A DNA stretch of 64,000 nt from Allofranklinella schreckenbergeri (GCF_003703475.1 NZ_RDQM01000008.1:1-64000); one strand, 5' to 3'. Positions 18,051 to 30,860 are shown, counted from the stretch's first letter. Notes: generated by a model from the sequence alone, not told the origin. Numbers and translations: made by a program.

Positions 18051-18790
18051 TGGCAACCTTTCGAATACACACCGTAGCGCTGGCGATACGCCTGCACCTT
18101 GCCGTAATACGCCTGCAAATCCTGGGCCGCAGGCATGGCCGCCGCAGCGTCGCTGCCCAAAAACGCCAGGATATCCTCCAACGTGGCCACGGCGCATACC
18201 TGCAAGCCCAACTGATTTTGCACGTGTTGCACGGCGCTGTAGGGCACATCCTGGCCGTTTTCGGTGGCCATCTCCTGGCGATCCAGCGCAATGGCCAGCG
18301 CGTGCACCTTGGCGCCCGTGCCTTCGATGATGCGCATGGCCTCGCGCACGGCAGTGCCGGCGGAGATCACATCGTCAACGATCAGCACGCGGCCTTGCAG
18401 CGGCGCGCCCACCAGCGTGCCGCCTTCGCCGTGGTCTTTGGCCTCTTTGCGGTTGTAGGCGTAGGGCACGTTGCGGCCCAGGCGCGCCAGCTCCATCGCC
18501 ACGGCGGCGGCGAGCACGATGCCCTTGTAGGCCGGGCCAAACACCATGTCGAACTCGATGCCGCTGCGCACAATGGCGTTTGCATAAAATTGCGCCAGCC
18601 GCAACAGCCGCCGCCCATCGTTGAACAACCCCGCGTTGAAAAAATAAGGGCTTGACCGCCCCGCCTTGGTGGTGAACTCGCCAAAGCGCAGCACCCCGCT
18701 CTCGATGGCAAAACGCACAAAGTCCTGCGCTTGTGCGCCCGTTTCGCCGCCCTGCTGCGCGGCCGCGCTGGCTGTTTGCAAATTGCCCAT
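18047..18790 (-). CDS. pyrE: Orotate phosphoribosyltransferase
   Basis: A 247-residue enzyme joining orotate to PRPP in de novo pyrimidine synthesis. The PRPP site is [17 protein letters not shown], and [13 protein letters not shown] is the catalytic loop. The start is set at 18790 because AAGGAAAG (18798-18805) sits 7 bases upstream on this strand. An ATG at 18808 would lack such a site and would overlap the start of the divergent exonuclease gene. The first 20 residues are Ala/Gln-rich and not conserved. Followed by a DUF4124 gene with a 4-base overlap. Confidence 0.92.
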   Translation of the reverse strand: MGNLQTASAAAQQGGETGAQAQDFVRFAIESGVLRFGEFTTKAGRSSPYFFNAGLFNDGRRLLRLAQFYANAIVRSGIEFDMVFGPAYKGIVLAAAVAMELARLGRNVPYAYNRKEAKDHGEGGTLVGAPLQGRVLIVDDVISAGTAVREAMRIIEGTGAKVHALAIALDRQEMATENGQDVPYSAVQHVQNQLGLQVCAVATLEDILAFLGSDAAAAMPAAQDLQAYYGKVQAYRQRYGVYSKGCQ

Positions 18791-18797
18791 TCCCACA

Positions 18798-18805
18798 CTT
18801 TCCTT
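18798..18805 (-). promoter_or_regulatory. Ribosome binding site deciding the pyrE start
   Basis: AAGGAAAG, 7 bases before the ATG at 18790 on the minus strand. Confidence 0.6.
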
Positions 18806-18806
18806 C

Positions 18807-19631
18807 ATGACCCAAAAACGCTTTCAGCTTGTGAGTTTCAACGCCAACGGCATTCGTTCCGCCGTCAACAAGGGGCTGCTGCCCTGGCTGGAAAAAACCC
18901 AGCCCGATTGTATGTGCGTGCAGGAGCTCAAGGCCCAGCAAGCCGAGCTGGACAAGGCCGAGCTGACCCAACTGGCCGGGTTGCAAGGCTATTTTCATTT
19001 GGCGCAAAAAAAGGGCTACTCCGGCGTGGCCGTCTATACCCGCCACACGCCCAGCGATGTGGTGTACGGCTGGGATGGCGGCGAGTTCGATGCCGAAGGC
19101 CGTTGCGTGGAGCTGCGCTTTGACACGCCCGCGCGGCGGCTGTCCATCATCAGCGCGTACTTTCCCAGCGGCTCCTCGGGCGAGGATCGCCAGGCGGCCA
19201 AATACCGCTTTCTGGACGGCATTTACCCCTATCTCAACGCCTTGCAGCAGCAGCGTGAATTCATCCTTTGCGGCGATATCAACATCGCCCACCAGGCCAT
19301 CGACCTGAAAAACTGGCGCAGCAACCAGAAAAACAGCGGCTTTTTGCCCGAAGAGCGCGCCTGGATGACCAAGCTGCTCAGCGACGCCAGCGAAGGCCGC
19401 CGCCCGCTGGTGGACGTGTACCGCCGCTTGCGCCCCGACGCCACCGACGCCTGCTACACCTGGTGGAGCAACCGCGGCCAGGCCCGCGCCAACAACGTGG
19501 GCTGGCGGCTCGATTACCACCTGGCCACGCCCGCCCTGGCCGAGCTGGCGCGCACCGAGCACATCTACACGGCCGAGCGCTTCTCCGACCACGCACCCTT
19601 GACCATTGGCTACGACTTGGCGCTGGCCTGA
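18807..19631 (+). CDS. xth: Exodeoxyribonuclease III / AP endonuclease
   Basis: A 274-residue enzyme of the exonuclease-endonuclease-phosphatase fold that cuts DNA at abasic sites and trims 3' ends. Motifs: FNANGIRSA, the metal-binding Glu in [15 protein letters not shown] with [16 protein letters not shown], and the C-terminal [13 protein letters not shown] catalytic Asp-His pair. The ATG at 18807 begins the conserved sequence ([15 protein letters not shown]). It is divergent from pyrE with only 16 bases between the two start codons, so each promoter must lie inside the other gene. Confidence 0.92.
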   Translation: MTQKRFQLVSFNANGIRSAVNKGLLPWLEKTQPDCMCVQELKAQQAELDKAELTQLAGLQGYFHLAQKKGYSGVAVYTRHTPSDVVYGWDGGEFDAEGRCVELRFDTPARRLSIISAYFPSGSSGEDRQAAKYRFLDGIYPYLNALQQQREFILCGDINIAHQAIDLKNWRSNQKNSGFLPEERAWMTKLLSDASEGRRPLVDVYRRLRPDATDACYTWWSNRGQARANNVGWRLDYHLATPALAELARTEHIYTAERFSDHAPLTIGYDLALA

Positions 19632-19725
19632 ACGCCTGATGTGCGCCTGCTGCGCGCCTGATGAGCGCCCGAGCAACGCCAAACAAGCCTCTGCGCCAGC
19701 GACATCGCGCATGCACCACACTTTA

Positions 19726-19800
19726 TTTCCAATTCAAAGAAATAAAAATAACCCCATTTCGGCAGCATGCCATTCAAATCATTTTTTCAATGATATGAAA
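19726..19800. repeat. Family A palindromic intergenic element, copy 5
   Basis: Left arm TTCCAATTCAAAGAAATAAA, core CATTTCGGCAGCATG, right arm TTTTTTCAATGATATG. It lies between xth and argG. Confidence 0.75.
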
Positions 19801-19860
19801 AAAGGCGCAAACCGCCACATCCCCGCAAGCGGCCCCTGCGCCGCACGTTCTACGCTCTAG

Positions 19861-21258
<1,398 letters not shown>

Positions 21259-21281
21259 GCCCCAAGCAAGCCCCAAACCAG

Positions 21282-21320
21282 CCACGCCACGGCGGCGCAA
21301 CCCGCGCCGCCGTGGCGTGG
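21282..21320. terminator. 17-bp perfect hairpin after argG, without a U-run
   Basis: Arms 21282-21298 and 21304-21320 are exact complements (CCACGCCACGGCGGCGC), with a 5-base loop. The following bases are CAAGAAATAA, not T-rich, so intrinsic termination is doubtful. It may protect the 3' end instead. Confidence 0.55.
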
Positions 21321-21325
21321 CAAGA

Positions 21326-21403
21326 AATAATCAATCAAAGGCAAATAAACTTGCATGTTTCGGCATGATGAGCAATAAACTCAATTTCCTTTGATTTGCA
21401 AAC
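21326..21403. repeat. Family A palindromic intergenic element, copy 6
   Basis: Left arm AATAATCAATCAAAGGCAAA, core GTTTCGGCATGATGAG, right arm TTTCCTTTGATTTGCAAACC. One of the best preserved copies, between argG and trmL. Confidence 0.85.
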
Positions 21404-21442
21404 CATGCAGCATTGCGCGACACCATGCCGCGCCCCTGCCCC

Positions 21443-21913
21443 ATGTTTGAAATCGTCCTCGTCCACCCGGAAATCCCGCCCAACACCGGCAACATCATCC
21501 GGCTCACCGCCAACACCGGTTGCCGCCTGCACCTGATCGAGCCGCTGGGCTTTTCCATGGACGACCGCCACATGCGCCGCGCCGGGCTGGACTACCACGA
21601 ATACGCCCCCGTACAGCGCCACGCCAGTTGGGAAGCCTTCCTGCACAGCCAACGCCCCGACACCGCACGCATGTTCGCCCTCACCACCCGCGGCAGCCGC
21701 AACCTGTTCGAGCTGCGCTTTCAGCCCGGCGACTGGCTCGTCTTCGGCAGCGAAACCAGCGGCCTGCCCGCCGCGCTGCGCGAAACCTTCCCCCCCGCCC
21801 AGCGCCTGCGCCTGCCCATGCGCGCCGGCCAGCGCAGCCTCAACCTCTCCAACGCCGTGGCCGTCACCGTCTTCGAAGGCTGGCGGCAAAACGGTTTTGC
21901 GGGCACGTCGTAA
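21443..21913 (+). CDS. trmL: tRNA (cytidine/uridine-34 2'-O)-methyltransferase TrmL
   Basis: A 156-residue SPOUT-class methyltransferase that modifies the wobble ribose of tRNA-Leu. The conserved start MFEIVLVHPEIPPNTGNIIRL fixes the ATG at 21443. The knot region shows LVFGSETSGLP and, near the end, LRLPMRAGQRSLNLSNAVAV, the methyl donor-binding trefoil knot. Length is standard. The alpha/beta hydrolase gene starts 4 bases after the stop. Confidence 0.92.
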   Translation: MFEIVLVHPEIPPNTGNIIRLTANTGCRLHLIEPLGFSMDDRHMRRAGLDYHEYAPVQRHASWEAFLHSQRPDTARMFALTTRGSRNLFELRFQPGDWLVFGSETSGLPAALRETFPPAQRLRLPMRAGQRSLNLSNAVAVTVFEGWRQNGFAGTS

Positions 21914-21917
21914 ACCC

Positions 21918-22679
21918 ATGTCCGCCACAGGAAATGCCGCTGCCAGCCACACCGCCACTGATACTGGCGCACGACCGCTGCTCATCCTGCTGCATGGCAC
22001 ACGCCTGAACGGCGCACAGTGGCATGCCTACGGCCCGCTCTTGCACGACATCGCCGAGGTGCTGGCGCCCGACCTGCCCGGCCACGGCCTGCGCGCAGCC
22101 GACACCTTCTCTCTGGCACTCGCCACACAACAAATAGACGAGCTGATCACTCAGGCCGGCCCGCGCCCTGTGCTGCTGGGTGGCCATTCGCTGGGCGGCT
22201 ATGTCGCCATGAGCTACGCCCAGCAACACCCGCAACGTCTGGCCGGCCTGGCACTAATGGGCTGTGCGGCCGAGCCACGCGGCGCAGGCGCCTGGATGTA
22301 CCGGCAGCTGGCGCGCCTGTGGGAAGCTGCCGGCCCCACTGGCATGGCGCGCCTGGATGCGCTGTGGCTGGGCCGCGTGGCCCACGCGCCCACCTGGGCT
22401 GCAGTGCGCGCCCGCGGCGGCAGCTTCGAGCAAATCCGCACAGCCTGGGGCGAAGTCATGCGCCACTGCGGCGCACACCAACTGCGGCAAGTGGCCTGCC
22501 CTATCCTGCTGCTGGGCGGCAGCTGGGATCAGTTGCACATTCACGCCAGGCGCTTTGCCACCGCCGCGCCACAAGCTCACATCGTGACCAAACCGCATCG
22601 CAACCATTTATGGCCGCTGACGCACCCACAGGAGGTTGCCGCCGAGCTGCGCCACTGGTTGCAGTACGCCCTGACCTGA
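21918..22679 (+). CDS. Alpha/beta hydrolase
   Basis: A 253-residue serine hydrolase of the alpha/beta fold. The oxyanion motif is HGTRLNGAQW, the nucleophile elbow GGHSLGGY (Ser91), and the catalytic His lies in PHRNHLWPLTHP. The ATG at 21918 is 4 bases after trmL, suggesting cotranscription; an upstream in-frame start would overlap trmL. Substrate unknown; esterases, MhpC-like C-C hydrolases and MenH/BioH-type enzymes share this pattern. Confidence 0.8.
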   Translation: MSATGNAAASHTATDTGARPLLILLHGTRLNGAQWHAYGPLLHDIAEVLAPDLPGHGLRAADTFSLALATQQIDELITQAGPRPVLLGGHSLGGYVAMSYAQQHPQRLAGLALMGCAAEPRGAGAWMYRQLARLWEAAGPTGMARLDALWLGRVAHAPTWAAVRARGGSFEQIRTAWGEVMRHCGAHQLRQVACPILLLGGSWDQLHIHARRFATAAPQAHIVTKPHRNHLWPLTHPQEVAAELRHWLQYALT

Positions 22680-22754
22680 GGCCATACACCAACGAGGCAC
22701 GGCTGAGCTTGCTCATGAGTCACTTGCAGCCAGCGCAAGCCCTGCTCTTGCGCG

Positions 22755-22901
22755 TATAATCCGCCGTTTCGCCTTGGCTTAGCTGGGGCGGAAAACACAA
22801 GCGCATGCAGGCCCAACGATCGAAAGGGCCGATGTTTTGCCTCTAGGCAAAGCCCGGCACGCCTGGCAAGCGCAATCTCAAACAGTCACAGGACATCAAC
22901 C
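22755..22901 (+). promoter_or_regulatory. rpmI promoter -10 and structured leader
   Basis: A perfect TATAAT at 22755-22760 lacks a good -35. It is followed by a leader of about 140 bases before the rpmI ATG. The leader can form CCGCC/GGCGG, GGCCC/GGGCC and TTTGCC-TCTA-GGCAAA hairpins. Ribosomal protein L20 represses rpmI-rplT through leader RNA in other bacteria, so an autoregulatory leader is plausible, but I recognise no consensus. Confidence 0.45.
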
Positions 22902-23105
22902 ATGCCCAAAATGAAGACCAAGAGCAGCGCGAAAAAGCGTTTTCGCGTTCGCCCAGGTGGCACCGTCAAACGCGGCCAAGCGTTCAAGCGCCACATCCTC
23001 ACCAAAAAGAGCACCAAGAACAAACGCCAACTGCGCGGCGTCGCCAACGTGCATGAAACCAACCTCGGCCACATGGCGCAAATGCTGCCATTTGCGGGTC
23101 TGTAA
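22902..23105 (+). CDS. rpmI: 50S ribosomal protein L35 (bL35)
   Basis: A 67-residue, very basic ribosomal protein. [20 protein letters not shown] and [14 protein letters not shown] are family hallmarks. The ATG at 22902 follows AGGA about 9 bases upstream. First gene of rpmI-rplT-pheS-ORF-pheT-ihfA. The thrS-infC pair that usually precedes it is replaced here by an alpha/beta hydrolase gene. Confidence 0.97.
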   Translation: MPKMKTKSSAKKRFRVRPGGTVKRGQAFKRHILTKKSTKNKRQLRGVANVHETNLGHMAQMLPFAGL

Positions 23106-23123
23106 TCAGAAGGAGTCACGCAC

Positions 23124-23480
23124 ATGCCTCGCGTCAAACGTGGTGTCACGGCACATGCTCGTCACAAGAAAATCCTGAAACTGGCCAAAGGCTTCCGCGG
23201 CCGCCGCGGCAACGTCTTCCGCGTTGCCAAGCAAGCGGTGATGAAGGCAGGCCAATACGCCTACCGCGATCGCCGCACCAAAAAGCGCGTATTCCGCCAA
23301 CTGTGGATTGCGCGTATCAACGCCGCTTCGCGCGAATTGGGCCTGACCTACAGCCAGTTCACCAACGGCTTGAAAAAGGCCCAGATCGAAATCGATCGCA
23401 AGATGCTTGCCGATCTGGCCGTGCATGACAAAGCCGCTTTTGGCAGCCTGGTTGCCCAGGCGAAAGCAAAGCTGGCGTAA
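23124..23480 (+). CDS. rplT: 50S ribosomal protein L20 (bL20)
   Basis: A 118-residue protein that binds 23S rRNA early in assembly. [23 protein letters not shown] and [13 protein letters not shown] are diagnostic. It starts 18 bases after rpmI with AGGAG upstream. A long hairpin with a T run follows the gene, possibly an attenuator before pheS. Confidence 0.97.
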   Translation: MPRVKRGVTAHARHKKILKLAKGFRGRRGNVFRVAKQAVMKAGQYAYRDRRTKKRVFRQLWIARINAASRELGLTYSQFTNGLKKAQIEIDRKMLADLAVHDKAAFGSLVAQAKAKLA

Positions 23481-23525
23481 TTCGGAAAACGGGCGGCGCG
23501 CATGCCGCCCCTGAACTTGCACCGC

Positions 23526-23577
23526 AAGGCTGGGCTTCGCGAATCTGCATGCAGATTCCTGGGCGCCAGCCTTTTTT
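23526..23577 (+). terminator. Hairpin with T-run between rplT and pheS
   Basis: AAGGCTGG pairs with the complement ending at 23572, enclosing a perfect palindrome GAATCTGCATGCAGATTC (23541-23558), then TTTTTT. A second hairpin GGGCGGC/GCCGCCC lies at 23491-23510. It would separate ribosomal protein expression from pheS, fully or as an attenuator. Confidence 0.75.
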
Positions 23578-23653
23578 CATGGCGCACGCCATGCGTGTCC
23601 GTATCTGAAACGCAACACCCAAAGCGGCATATCCGCATGATGAGGATGAACCC

Positions 23654-24721
23654 ATGAGCACTGCAATGAGCGCCGACTTGCAAGCCCTGGTCGAGCAGGC
23701 CCAGGCTCAGTTTGCGCAGAGCGACACCCCCGCTGCCCTGGAAGACGCCAAAGCGCGTTTCCTGGGCAAAAGCGGCCAGATCACCGCGCTGATGAAAGGC
23801 CTGAGCCAGCTCAGCGTGGAGGAGAAAAAAACCCAGGGCGCAGCCATCAACCAGGCCAAGCAGGCCATCGAAGCGGCGCTGAACGCGCGCCGCCAGGCCC
23901 TGGCCGATGCCGAGTTGCAGCGCCAGTTGCAGGCCGAGCGCCTGGATGTGAGCCTGCCCGGCCGCCGCCGCGAAGCAGGCGGCCTGCACCCCGTGACCCT
24001 GGCCTGGGAGCGCATCGAGCAAATCTTCGGCTCCATGGGCTTTGACGTGGCCGATGGCCCGGAAATCGAAAACGACTGGTTCAACTTCACCGCGCTGGGC
24101 AACCCGCCCAACCACCCGGCGCGCTCCATGCAGGACACCTTCTACGTGGACATGCAGGGCGAGGACGGCCAGCCCTACTGCCTGCGCACCCACACCAGCC
24201 CGATGCAAATCCGCTACGCCACGGCCCATGCGCGCAAGCATGCGGCCGCCCTGGCGCGCGGCGAGGTGCAGGAAGTGCGCGTCATCGCCCCCGGGCGTAC
24301 CTACCGCGTGGACAACGACGCCACGCACTCGCCCATGTTCCACCAGGTCGAGGGCCTGTGGCTGGGCGAGAACGTCAGCTTCAAGGACTTGAAGGCTACC
24401 TACCTGAACTTCTGCCGCGCCTTCTTCGAGGCCGATGACCTGGTGCTGCGCTTTCGCCCCAGCTACTTCCCCTTCACCGAGCCCAGCGCCGAGATCGACA
24501 TCCAGTTCCAAAGCGGCCCGTTGGCGGGCAAGTGGCTGGAAGTCTCCGGCTCCGGCCAGGTGCACCCGCAAGTGGTGCGCAACATGGGGCTGGATCCGGA
24601 GCGCTTCATCGGCTTTGCCTTCGGCTCGGGCATCGACCGCCTGGCCATGTTGCGCTACGGTGTGAACGACTTGCGGCTGTTCTTTGACGGCGATGTGCGC
24701 TTTTTGCAGCAGTTCCGCTGA
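23654..24721 (+). CDS. pheS: Phenylalanyl-tRNA synthetase alpha subunit
   Basis: A 355-residue catalytic subunit of the alpha2-beta2 synthetase. An N-terminal coiled coil (about 1-90) is followed by class II motifs: motif 1 near [20 protein letters not shown], motif 2 in [23 protein letters not shown], and motif 3 in [18 protein letters not shown]. The ATG at 23654 follows GGATGAACCC. pheT is not adjacent: a 215-residue membrane protein gene lies between. Confidence 0.96.
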   Translation: MSTAMSADLQALVEQAQAQFAQSDTPAALEDAKARFLGKSGQITALMKGLSQLSVEEKKTQGAAINQAKQAIEAALNARRQALADAELQRQLQAERLDVSLPGRRREAGGLHPVTLAWERIEQIFGSMGFDVADGPEIENDWFNFTALGNPPNHPARSMQDTFYVDMQGEDGQPYCLRTHTSPMQIRYATAHARKHAAALARGEVQEVRVIAPGRTYRVDNDATHSPMFHQVEGLWLGENVSFKDLKATYLNFCRAFFEADDLVLRFRPSYFPFTEPSAEIDIQFQSGPLAGKWLEVSGSGQVHPQVVRNMGLDPERFIGFAFGSGIDRLAMLRYGVNDLRLFFDGDVRFLQQFR

Positions 24722-24743
24722 CCCCATCTGCCGGATCGACCGC

Positions 24744-25391
24744 ATGAAACGCCCTGCCCTGTTCACTGCCACCCTGGCTTTGACAATGGCGCTTGCAGGT
24801 GCAACAGCCAGCGCCGCCGCGCCCGGCTACGACACCGTGCGCCTGAGCGACATCGATTTCAGCTACAACGCGCCCGCCGAAGGCAAAGCCTGCTGCGGCA
24901 CGCTGACTGTGCTGGGCAAGGCCACCAACACCAGTGATCAAGCGCTGGAAGATCCCACGTTCGAGGTGCAATTCTTCGATGCCCAGGGCAAGCTCATTGA
25001 TGCTTTCAGCGAGTCCACCTACGGACTCAACCTGCCGCCCGGCCAAGACATGATGGTGCGCCTGAGCGACCGCGCCCGTCACGAAGCCGGGCGCTACGCC
25101 AGCGCCCAAATCCGCCTGATTTCGGGTGCATTCACCGAAGCCGGCAGCGGCCCGCAAGCTCCGGCGTTTGCGCAAACCATCTGGATGCGGCTGCTGCTCA
25201 ATTGGGGCCCCATGCTGCTGCTCATCGGCGTCTGGCTGTGGCTGATGCGGCGCTCCAACAGCTTGTGCTATTCCAGAGATCTGCTGGCCTCGGTGCAAGA
25301 ACAAAACCAATTGCTGGCGCGCCAAGTGGCCGCCCTCGAACGCCTTGCCGACCATGCGCCCGCGCGCGATGCGCGCAGCGCCCAAACCTAA
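24744..25391 (+). CDS. Exported membrane protein of unknown function between pheS and pheT
   Basis: A 215-residue protein I do not recognise. A signal peptide (MKRPALFTATLALTMALAG, ending near ASAAA) precedes a beta-rich extracytoplasmic domain with two adjacent Cys (GKACCGTL) and FEVQFFDAQGKLIDAF, reminiscent of FxLYD-type domains. One membrane helix follows near 150-167 (NWGPMLLLIGVWLWLM), then a short cytoplasmic helix with SVQEQNQLLARQVAALERL, likely coiled coil. It starts 22 bases after pheS and ends 10 bases before pheT, so it must be cotranscribed with them. That is unusual, since pheS and pheT are normally neighbours. Confidence 0.75.
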   Translation: MKRPALFTATLALTMALAGATASAAAPGYDTVRLSDIDFSYNAPAEGKACCGTLTVLGKATNTSDQALEDPTFEVQFFDAQGKLIDAFSESTYGLNLPPGQDMMVRLSDRARHEAGRYASAQIRLISGAFTEAGSGPQAPAFAQTIWMRLLLNWGPMLLLIGVWLWLMRRSNSLCYSRDLLASVQEQNQLLARQVAALERLADHAPARDARSAQT

Positions 25392-25401
25392 AGCACACAC
25401 C

Positions 25402-27885
25402 ATGCAATTCCCAGAATCCTGGCTGCGCGCCTTCTGCAACCCGCCTTTGAACACCGAGCAACTGGCCGAGACCCTGACCATGGGCGGCTTCGAGGTGGAG
25501 GAGATCCGCCCGGCCGCGCCGCCGTTTGGCGGCATCGTCATCGGCGAGATCAAGGAGGCCGTGCAACACCCCGATGCCGATCGCCTGCGCGTCTGCCAGG
25601 TAGACGTGGGCGCGGCGGGCGATGGCGCGCTGCTGAACATCGTCTGCGGCGCGCCCAATGCGCGCGTGGGCATCAAGGTGCCCTGCGCCATGGTCGGCGC
25701 CGAGCTGCCGCCGGGCGAGGATGGCAAGCCCTTCAAGATCAAGGTCGGCAAGCTGCGCGGCGTGCAAAGCTTTGGCATGCTGTGCTCGGCGCGCGAGCTG
25801 GGCATTTCCGACGAGCACGGCGGCCTGCTGGAGCTGCCCGCCGATGCCCCCGTGGGCCAGAACGTGCGCGAGTACCTGCGCCTGGACGATGCGCTGCTGA
25901 CCATCAAGCTCACGCCCAATCTGGCGCACGGCCTGAGCGTGTACGGCATCGCGCGCGAGCTGGCCGCGTTGACCGGCGCGCCGCTGCACACACCAGCCAT
26001 CCCCGCCGTGCCCGCCACCATGAGCGAAACCCTGCCCGTGCAGGTGCAGGCTGCCGATCTGTGCGGGCGCTTCTCCGGCCGCATCGTCAAGGGCGTCAAC
26101 CCCCAGGCCACCACCCCGGCGTGGATGGTCGAGCAACTCGCGCGCTGCGGCCAGCGCAGCGTCTCGCCGCTGGTGGACATTTCCAACTACGTCATGTTCG
26201 AGTACGGCCAGCCCAGCCACATCTTCGATCTGGACAAGATCGAGGGCGGCCTGCACGTGCGCTGGGCCCGCGCGGGCGAAAGCCTGGAGCTGCTCAACGG
26301 CAACACCGTCGCGCTGGATGAGCAGGTGGGCGTCATCGCCGATGAGCGCCAGGTCGAATCGCTGGCGGGCATCATGGGCGGCAACGCCACCGCCGTGGGC
26401 GATGCCACGCGCAACATCTACATCGAAGCGGCCTTCTGGCATCCCGAGGCCATCCAGGGCCGCTCGCGGCGCTTGAACTTCGCCACCGATGCCGGCCACC
26501 GCTTCGAGCGCGGCGTGGACCCCAGCCGCACGGTAGAAATCATCGAGCGCATCACCGCCCTGGTACTGGAGATCTGCGGCACGCCGCACACCCAGGTAGG
26601 CCCCATCGACGACCAGCGCCTGCGCCTGCCCGAGGCGCGCCCCATCGAGCTGCGCGTGGCGCGCGCCGCCAAGGTCATCGGCATGGCCATCAGCGCCCAG
26701 CAGTGCGAGGAGGTCTTTGCCCGCCTGGGCCTGCCCTGCGAGCGCGTGGCCCATGCCGAAGGCGAAGTGCTGCGCGTCACCGCCCCGCCCTACCGCTTTG
26801 ACCTGGCCATCGAGGCCGATCTGATCGAGGAAGTCGCCCGCATCATCGGCTTCAACCAATTGCCCGATACCGCGCCGCTGGCGCCCATCGTCGCGCAAGC
26901 CCCCAGCGAAACCCAGCGCGGCCAATTCGCCGTGCGCCGCCTGCTGGCGGGCCTGGGTTATCAGGAAACCATCAACTTCAGCTTCGTGCAAGAGAGCTGG
27001 GAGCGCGACCTGGCTGGCAACGCCAACCCCATCCGCCTGCTCAACCCCATCGCCGCGCCCATGAGCGTGATGCGCTCCAGCCTGCTGGGCTCGCTGCTGA
27101 GCGTGCTCAAGTTCAACCTGGACCGCAAAGCCAGCCGCGTGCGCCTGTTTGAAGTCGGCCGCGTCTTTGCGCGCGATGCCAGCGTGACCACCAGCGAGGC
27201 CAGCGTACAAGGCGTGCACCAGCCCCTGCGCGTGGCCGGCATCGCCTATGGCGACGCCGCTGGCCGCCAATGGGGCCAGACCGAGCGCCGCGTGGATTTC
27301 TACGACCTCAAGGGCGACGTGCAAGCCCTGCTGGCACCTGCTCAGGCCGAATTCATCCCCTGCGAACACCCTGCGCTGCACCCCGGCCGCAGCGCCCAGG
27401 TGCTGCTGGACGGCCAGCCCATTGGCGTGCTGGGCGAACTGCATCCCCAATGGCGTCAGCAATGGGAGCTGCCGCACGCGCCCATGCTGTTCGAGCTGGA
27501 TTGGCAGGCCGTGCTGGCGCGCCAGTTGCCCAAGGCCCGGCCCGTGCCCAAGCACCAGCCCATTGAGCGCGACATCGCCATCGTCGTGGCCGAGGGCATC
27601 GGCTTCGCGCAGGTACAAGAAGCCATTGGCGGCGCGAGCGCCCAAGCGACTGCCCAAACGGCTGCCCAGCTCTCTGACGTGCTGCTGTTCGACGTCTATC
27701 GCCCCGCCCCCGGCCAAGCCAGCGCCGCTGGCACAGGCGGCGTAGCCCAGGGCGAGAAAAGCCTGGCGATACGCCTGCGCTTTGACAGCCACGGCGCTGC
27801 GCTGACCGATACCGATATCGATGCCGCCATCGACGCCATCGTGCAAAAGCTGCAAGCCAGCACCGGCGCGCGCCTGCGCGGCTAA
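25402..27885 (+). CDS. pheT: Phenylalanyl-tRNA synthetase beta subunit
   Basis: An 827-residue subunit carrying the tRNA-binding and editing functions. In order: start MQFPESWLRAFCNPPL, EMAP-type tRNA-binding domain (about 40-150), B3/B4 editing region, B5 domain (about 410-480), and a C-terminal ferredoxin-like anticodon-binding domain ending in DIDAAIDAIVQKLQASTGARLRG. The ATG at 25402 gives the family N-terminus. The gene length is standard. ihfA follows after 151 bases. Confidence 0.96.
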   Translation: MQFPESWLRAFCNPPLNTEQLAETLTMGGFEVEEIRPAAPPFGGIVIGEIKEAVQHPDADRLRVCQVDVGAAGDGALLNIVCGAPNARVGIKVPCAMVGAELPPGEDGKPFKIKVGKLRGVQSFGMLCSARELGISDEHGGLLELPADAPVGQNVREYLRLDDALLTIKLTPNLAHGLSVYGIARELAALTGAPLHTPAIPAVPATMSETLPVQVQAADLCGRFSGRIVKGVNPQATTPAWMVEQLARCGQRSVSPLVDISNYVMFEYGQPSHIFDLDKIEGGLHVRWARAGESLELLNGNTVALDEQVGVIADERQVESLAGIMGGNATAVGDATRNIYIEAAFWHPEAIQGRSRRLNFATDAGHRFERGVDPSRTVEIIERITALVLEICGTPHTQVGPIDDQRLRLPEARPIELRVARAAKVIGMAISAQQCEEVFARLGLPCERVAHAEGEVLRVTAPPYRFDLAIEADLIEEVARIIGFNQLPDTAPLAPIVAQAPSETQRGQFAVRRLLAGLGYQETINFSFVQESWERDLAGNANPIRLLNPIAAPMSVMRSSLLGSLLSVLKFNLDRKASRVRLFEVGRVFARDASVTTSEASVQGVHQPLRVAGIAYGDAAGRQWGQTERRVDFYDLKGDVQALLAPAQAEFIPCEHPALHPGRSAQVLLDGQPIGVLGELHPQWRQQWELPHAPMLFELDWQAVLARQLPKARPVPKHQPIERDIAIVVAEGIGFAQVQEAIGGASAQATAQTAAQLSDVLLFDVYRPAPGQASAAGTGGVAQGEKSLAIRLRFDSHGAALTDTDIDAAIDAIVQKLQASTGARLRG

Positions 27886-28036
27886 CTGCACGACGAACGC
27901 CTGGCAAGCGTGGCTGCCACACGCACCACACGCGGCAAGCGTGTCGCCCGGCAGGCTGTGGCGCTTATCATTCGCCCGCCTGCCATCCCACCCTTTTCGG
28001 CCCTTTCCGGCCTTTAGCCCCTCAGCCGAGCGCCCC

Positions 28037-28360
28037 ATGACCGAACTCGCCATCGACATCGATCGCTTCGAGCCAGCCTCGTTGACCAAAGCCCAGCTTG
28101 CCGACCTGCTCTACGAGCGCATTGGCCTTTCCAAGCGGGAATCCAAAGACATCGTGGATGCGTTTTTCGATCTGATCGCCCGTCGCCTGATTGAAGGTGA
28201 AAGCGTGCGCATCTCCGGCTTTGGCAACTTCCAGGTCCGCTCCAAAGCCCCCCGCCCCGGGCGCAACCCCCGCACCGGCGAAGCCATCCCCATCGAAGCA
28301 CGCCGCGTCGTCACCTTTCACGCCAGCAACAAGCTCAAGGACAAGGTGCAACAGGTTTGA
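28037..28360 (+). CDS. ihfA: Integration host factor alpha subunit
   Basis: A 107-residue DNA-bending HU/IHF protein. LTKAQLADLLYERIGLSKRE, VRISGFGNFQVRSKAPRPGRNP and TGEAIPIEARRVVTFHAS are signature segments, including the Pro that intercalates at the kink. The ATG at 28037 gives the usual N-terminus. The gene order pheT-ihfA is standard. The MerR-type gene and tRNA-Pro that often follow in relatives are absent here. Confidence 0.95.
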   Translation: MTELAIDIDRFEPASLTKAQLADLLYERIGLSKRESKDIVDAFFDLIARRLIEGESVRISGFGNFQVRSKAPRPGRNPRTGEAIPIEARRVVTFHASNKLKDKVQQV

Positions 28361-28729
28361 GGGCCTGCAAGGCGTAAAGCGCACCAAATAATTACCAATC
28401 AAAAGAACAAAAATACCATGCTTTCGGCATGGTGGCAAACAAGTCGATTTTCTTTTGATTTGAAAACCTTGTTGAGCGCAAAACCTCCCGCGCCCCTCTG
28501 GCCCACATGCATGCTGCTGCGCCCAAGCGCCTGCGCATCGCCCCAGCCAACCCCGCCCAGCGCCGCGCCAAGTCGCCATTCTTGCCAATCAAGGCCCCTG
28601 GCATCCTTGGCTTGAAAAACAAATGCCCATCGGGCCAAAGAGCAGCCGAAACTTCAGGCACCGCCGGAGAGCGCCCGCGACGCGCATATGCGTTCCGCTG
28701 CCCGGCTGATGCCTAGGAGACTCCACACC
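28361..28729. other. Gene-free stretch with one repeat
   Basis: 369 bases between ihfA and the carboxylase gene. It holds family A copy 7 (28389-28466). The remaining 260 bases have no ribosome-site-supported frame and no RNA gene that I recognise. Confidence 0.7.
28389..28466. repeat. Family A palindromic intergenic element, copy 7
   Basis: Left arm AATTACCAATCAAAAGAA, right arm TTTTCTTTTGATTTG. The core forms a 7-bp stem, ACCATGC and GCATGGT around TTTCG. Confidence 0.85.
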
Positions 28730-30769
<2,040 letters not shown>

Positions 30770-30780
30770 GCCACCCCAAA

Positions 30781-30860
30781 ACAACCAATCAATAAGAAAA
30801 CAAACCCATTACCCAACATGCCAAAAAGGCATATTTTTGTTTCTTTTTGAATTGAAAAAT
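30781..30860. repeat. Family A palindromic intergenic element, copy 8
   Basis: Left arm ACCAATCAATAAGAAAACAAA, reverse core as ATGCC-AAAAA-GGCAT hairpin, right arm TTTCTTTTTGAATTG. It lies between the carboxylase gene and pgpA. Confidence 0.8.

Noticed and set aside
22680-22901. A tRNA or small RNA gene before rpmI
   Set aside because: Hairpins are present, but no cloverleaf, CCA end or known RNA motif could be drawn.
25222-28089. A 955-residue frame opposite pheT
   Set aside because: Antisense shadow of pheT with no motif or ribosome site.
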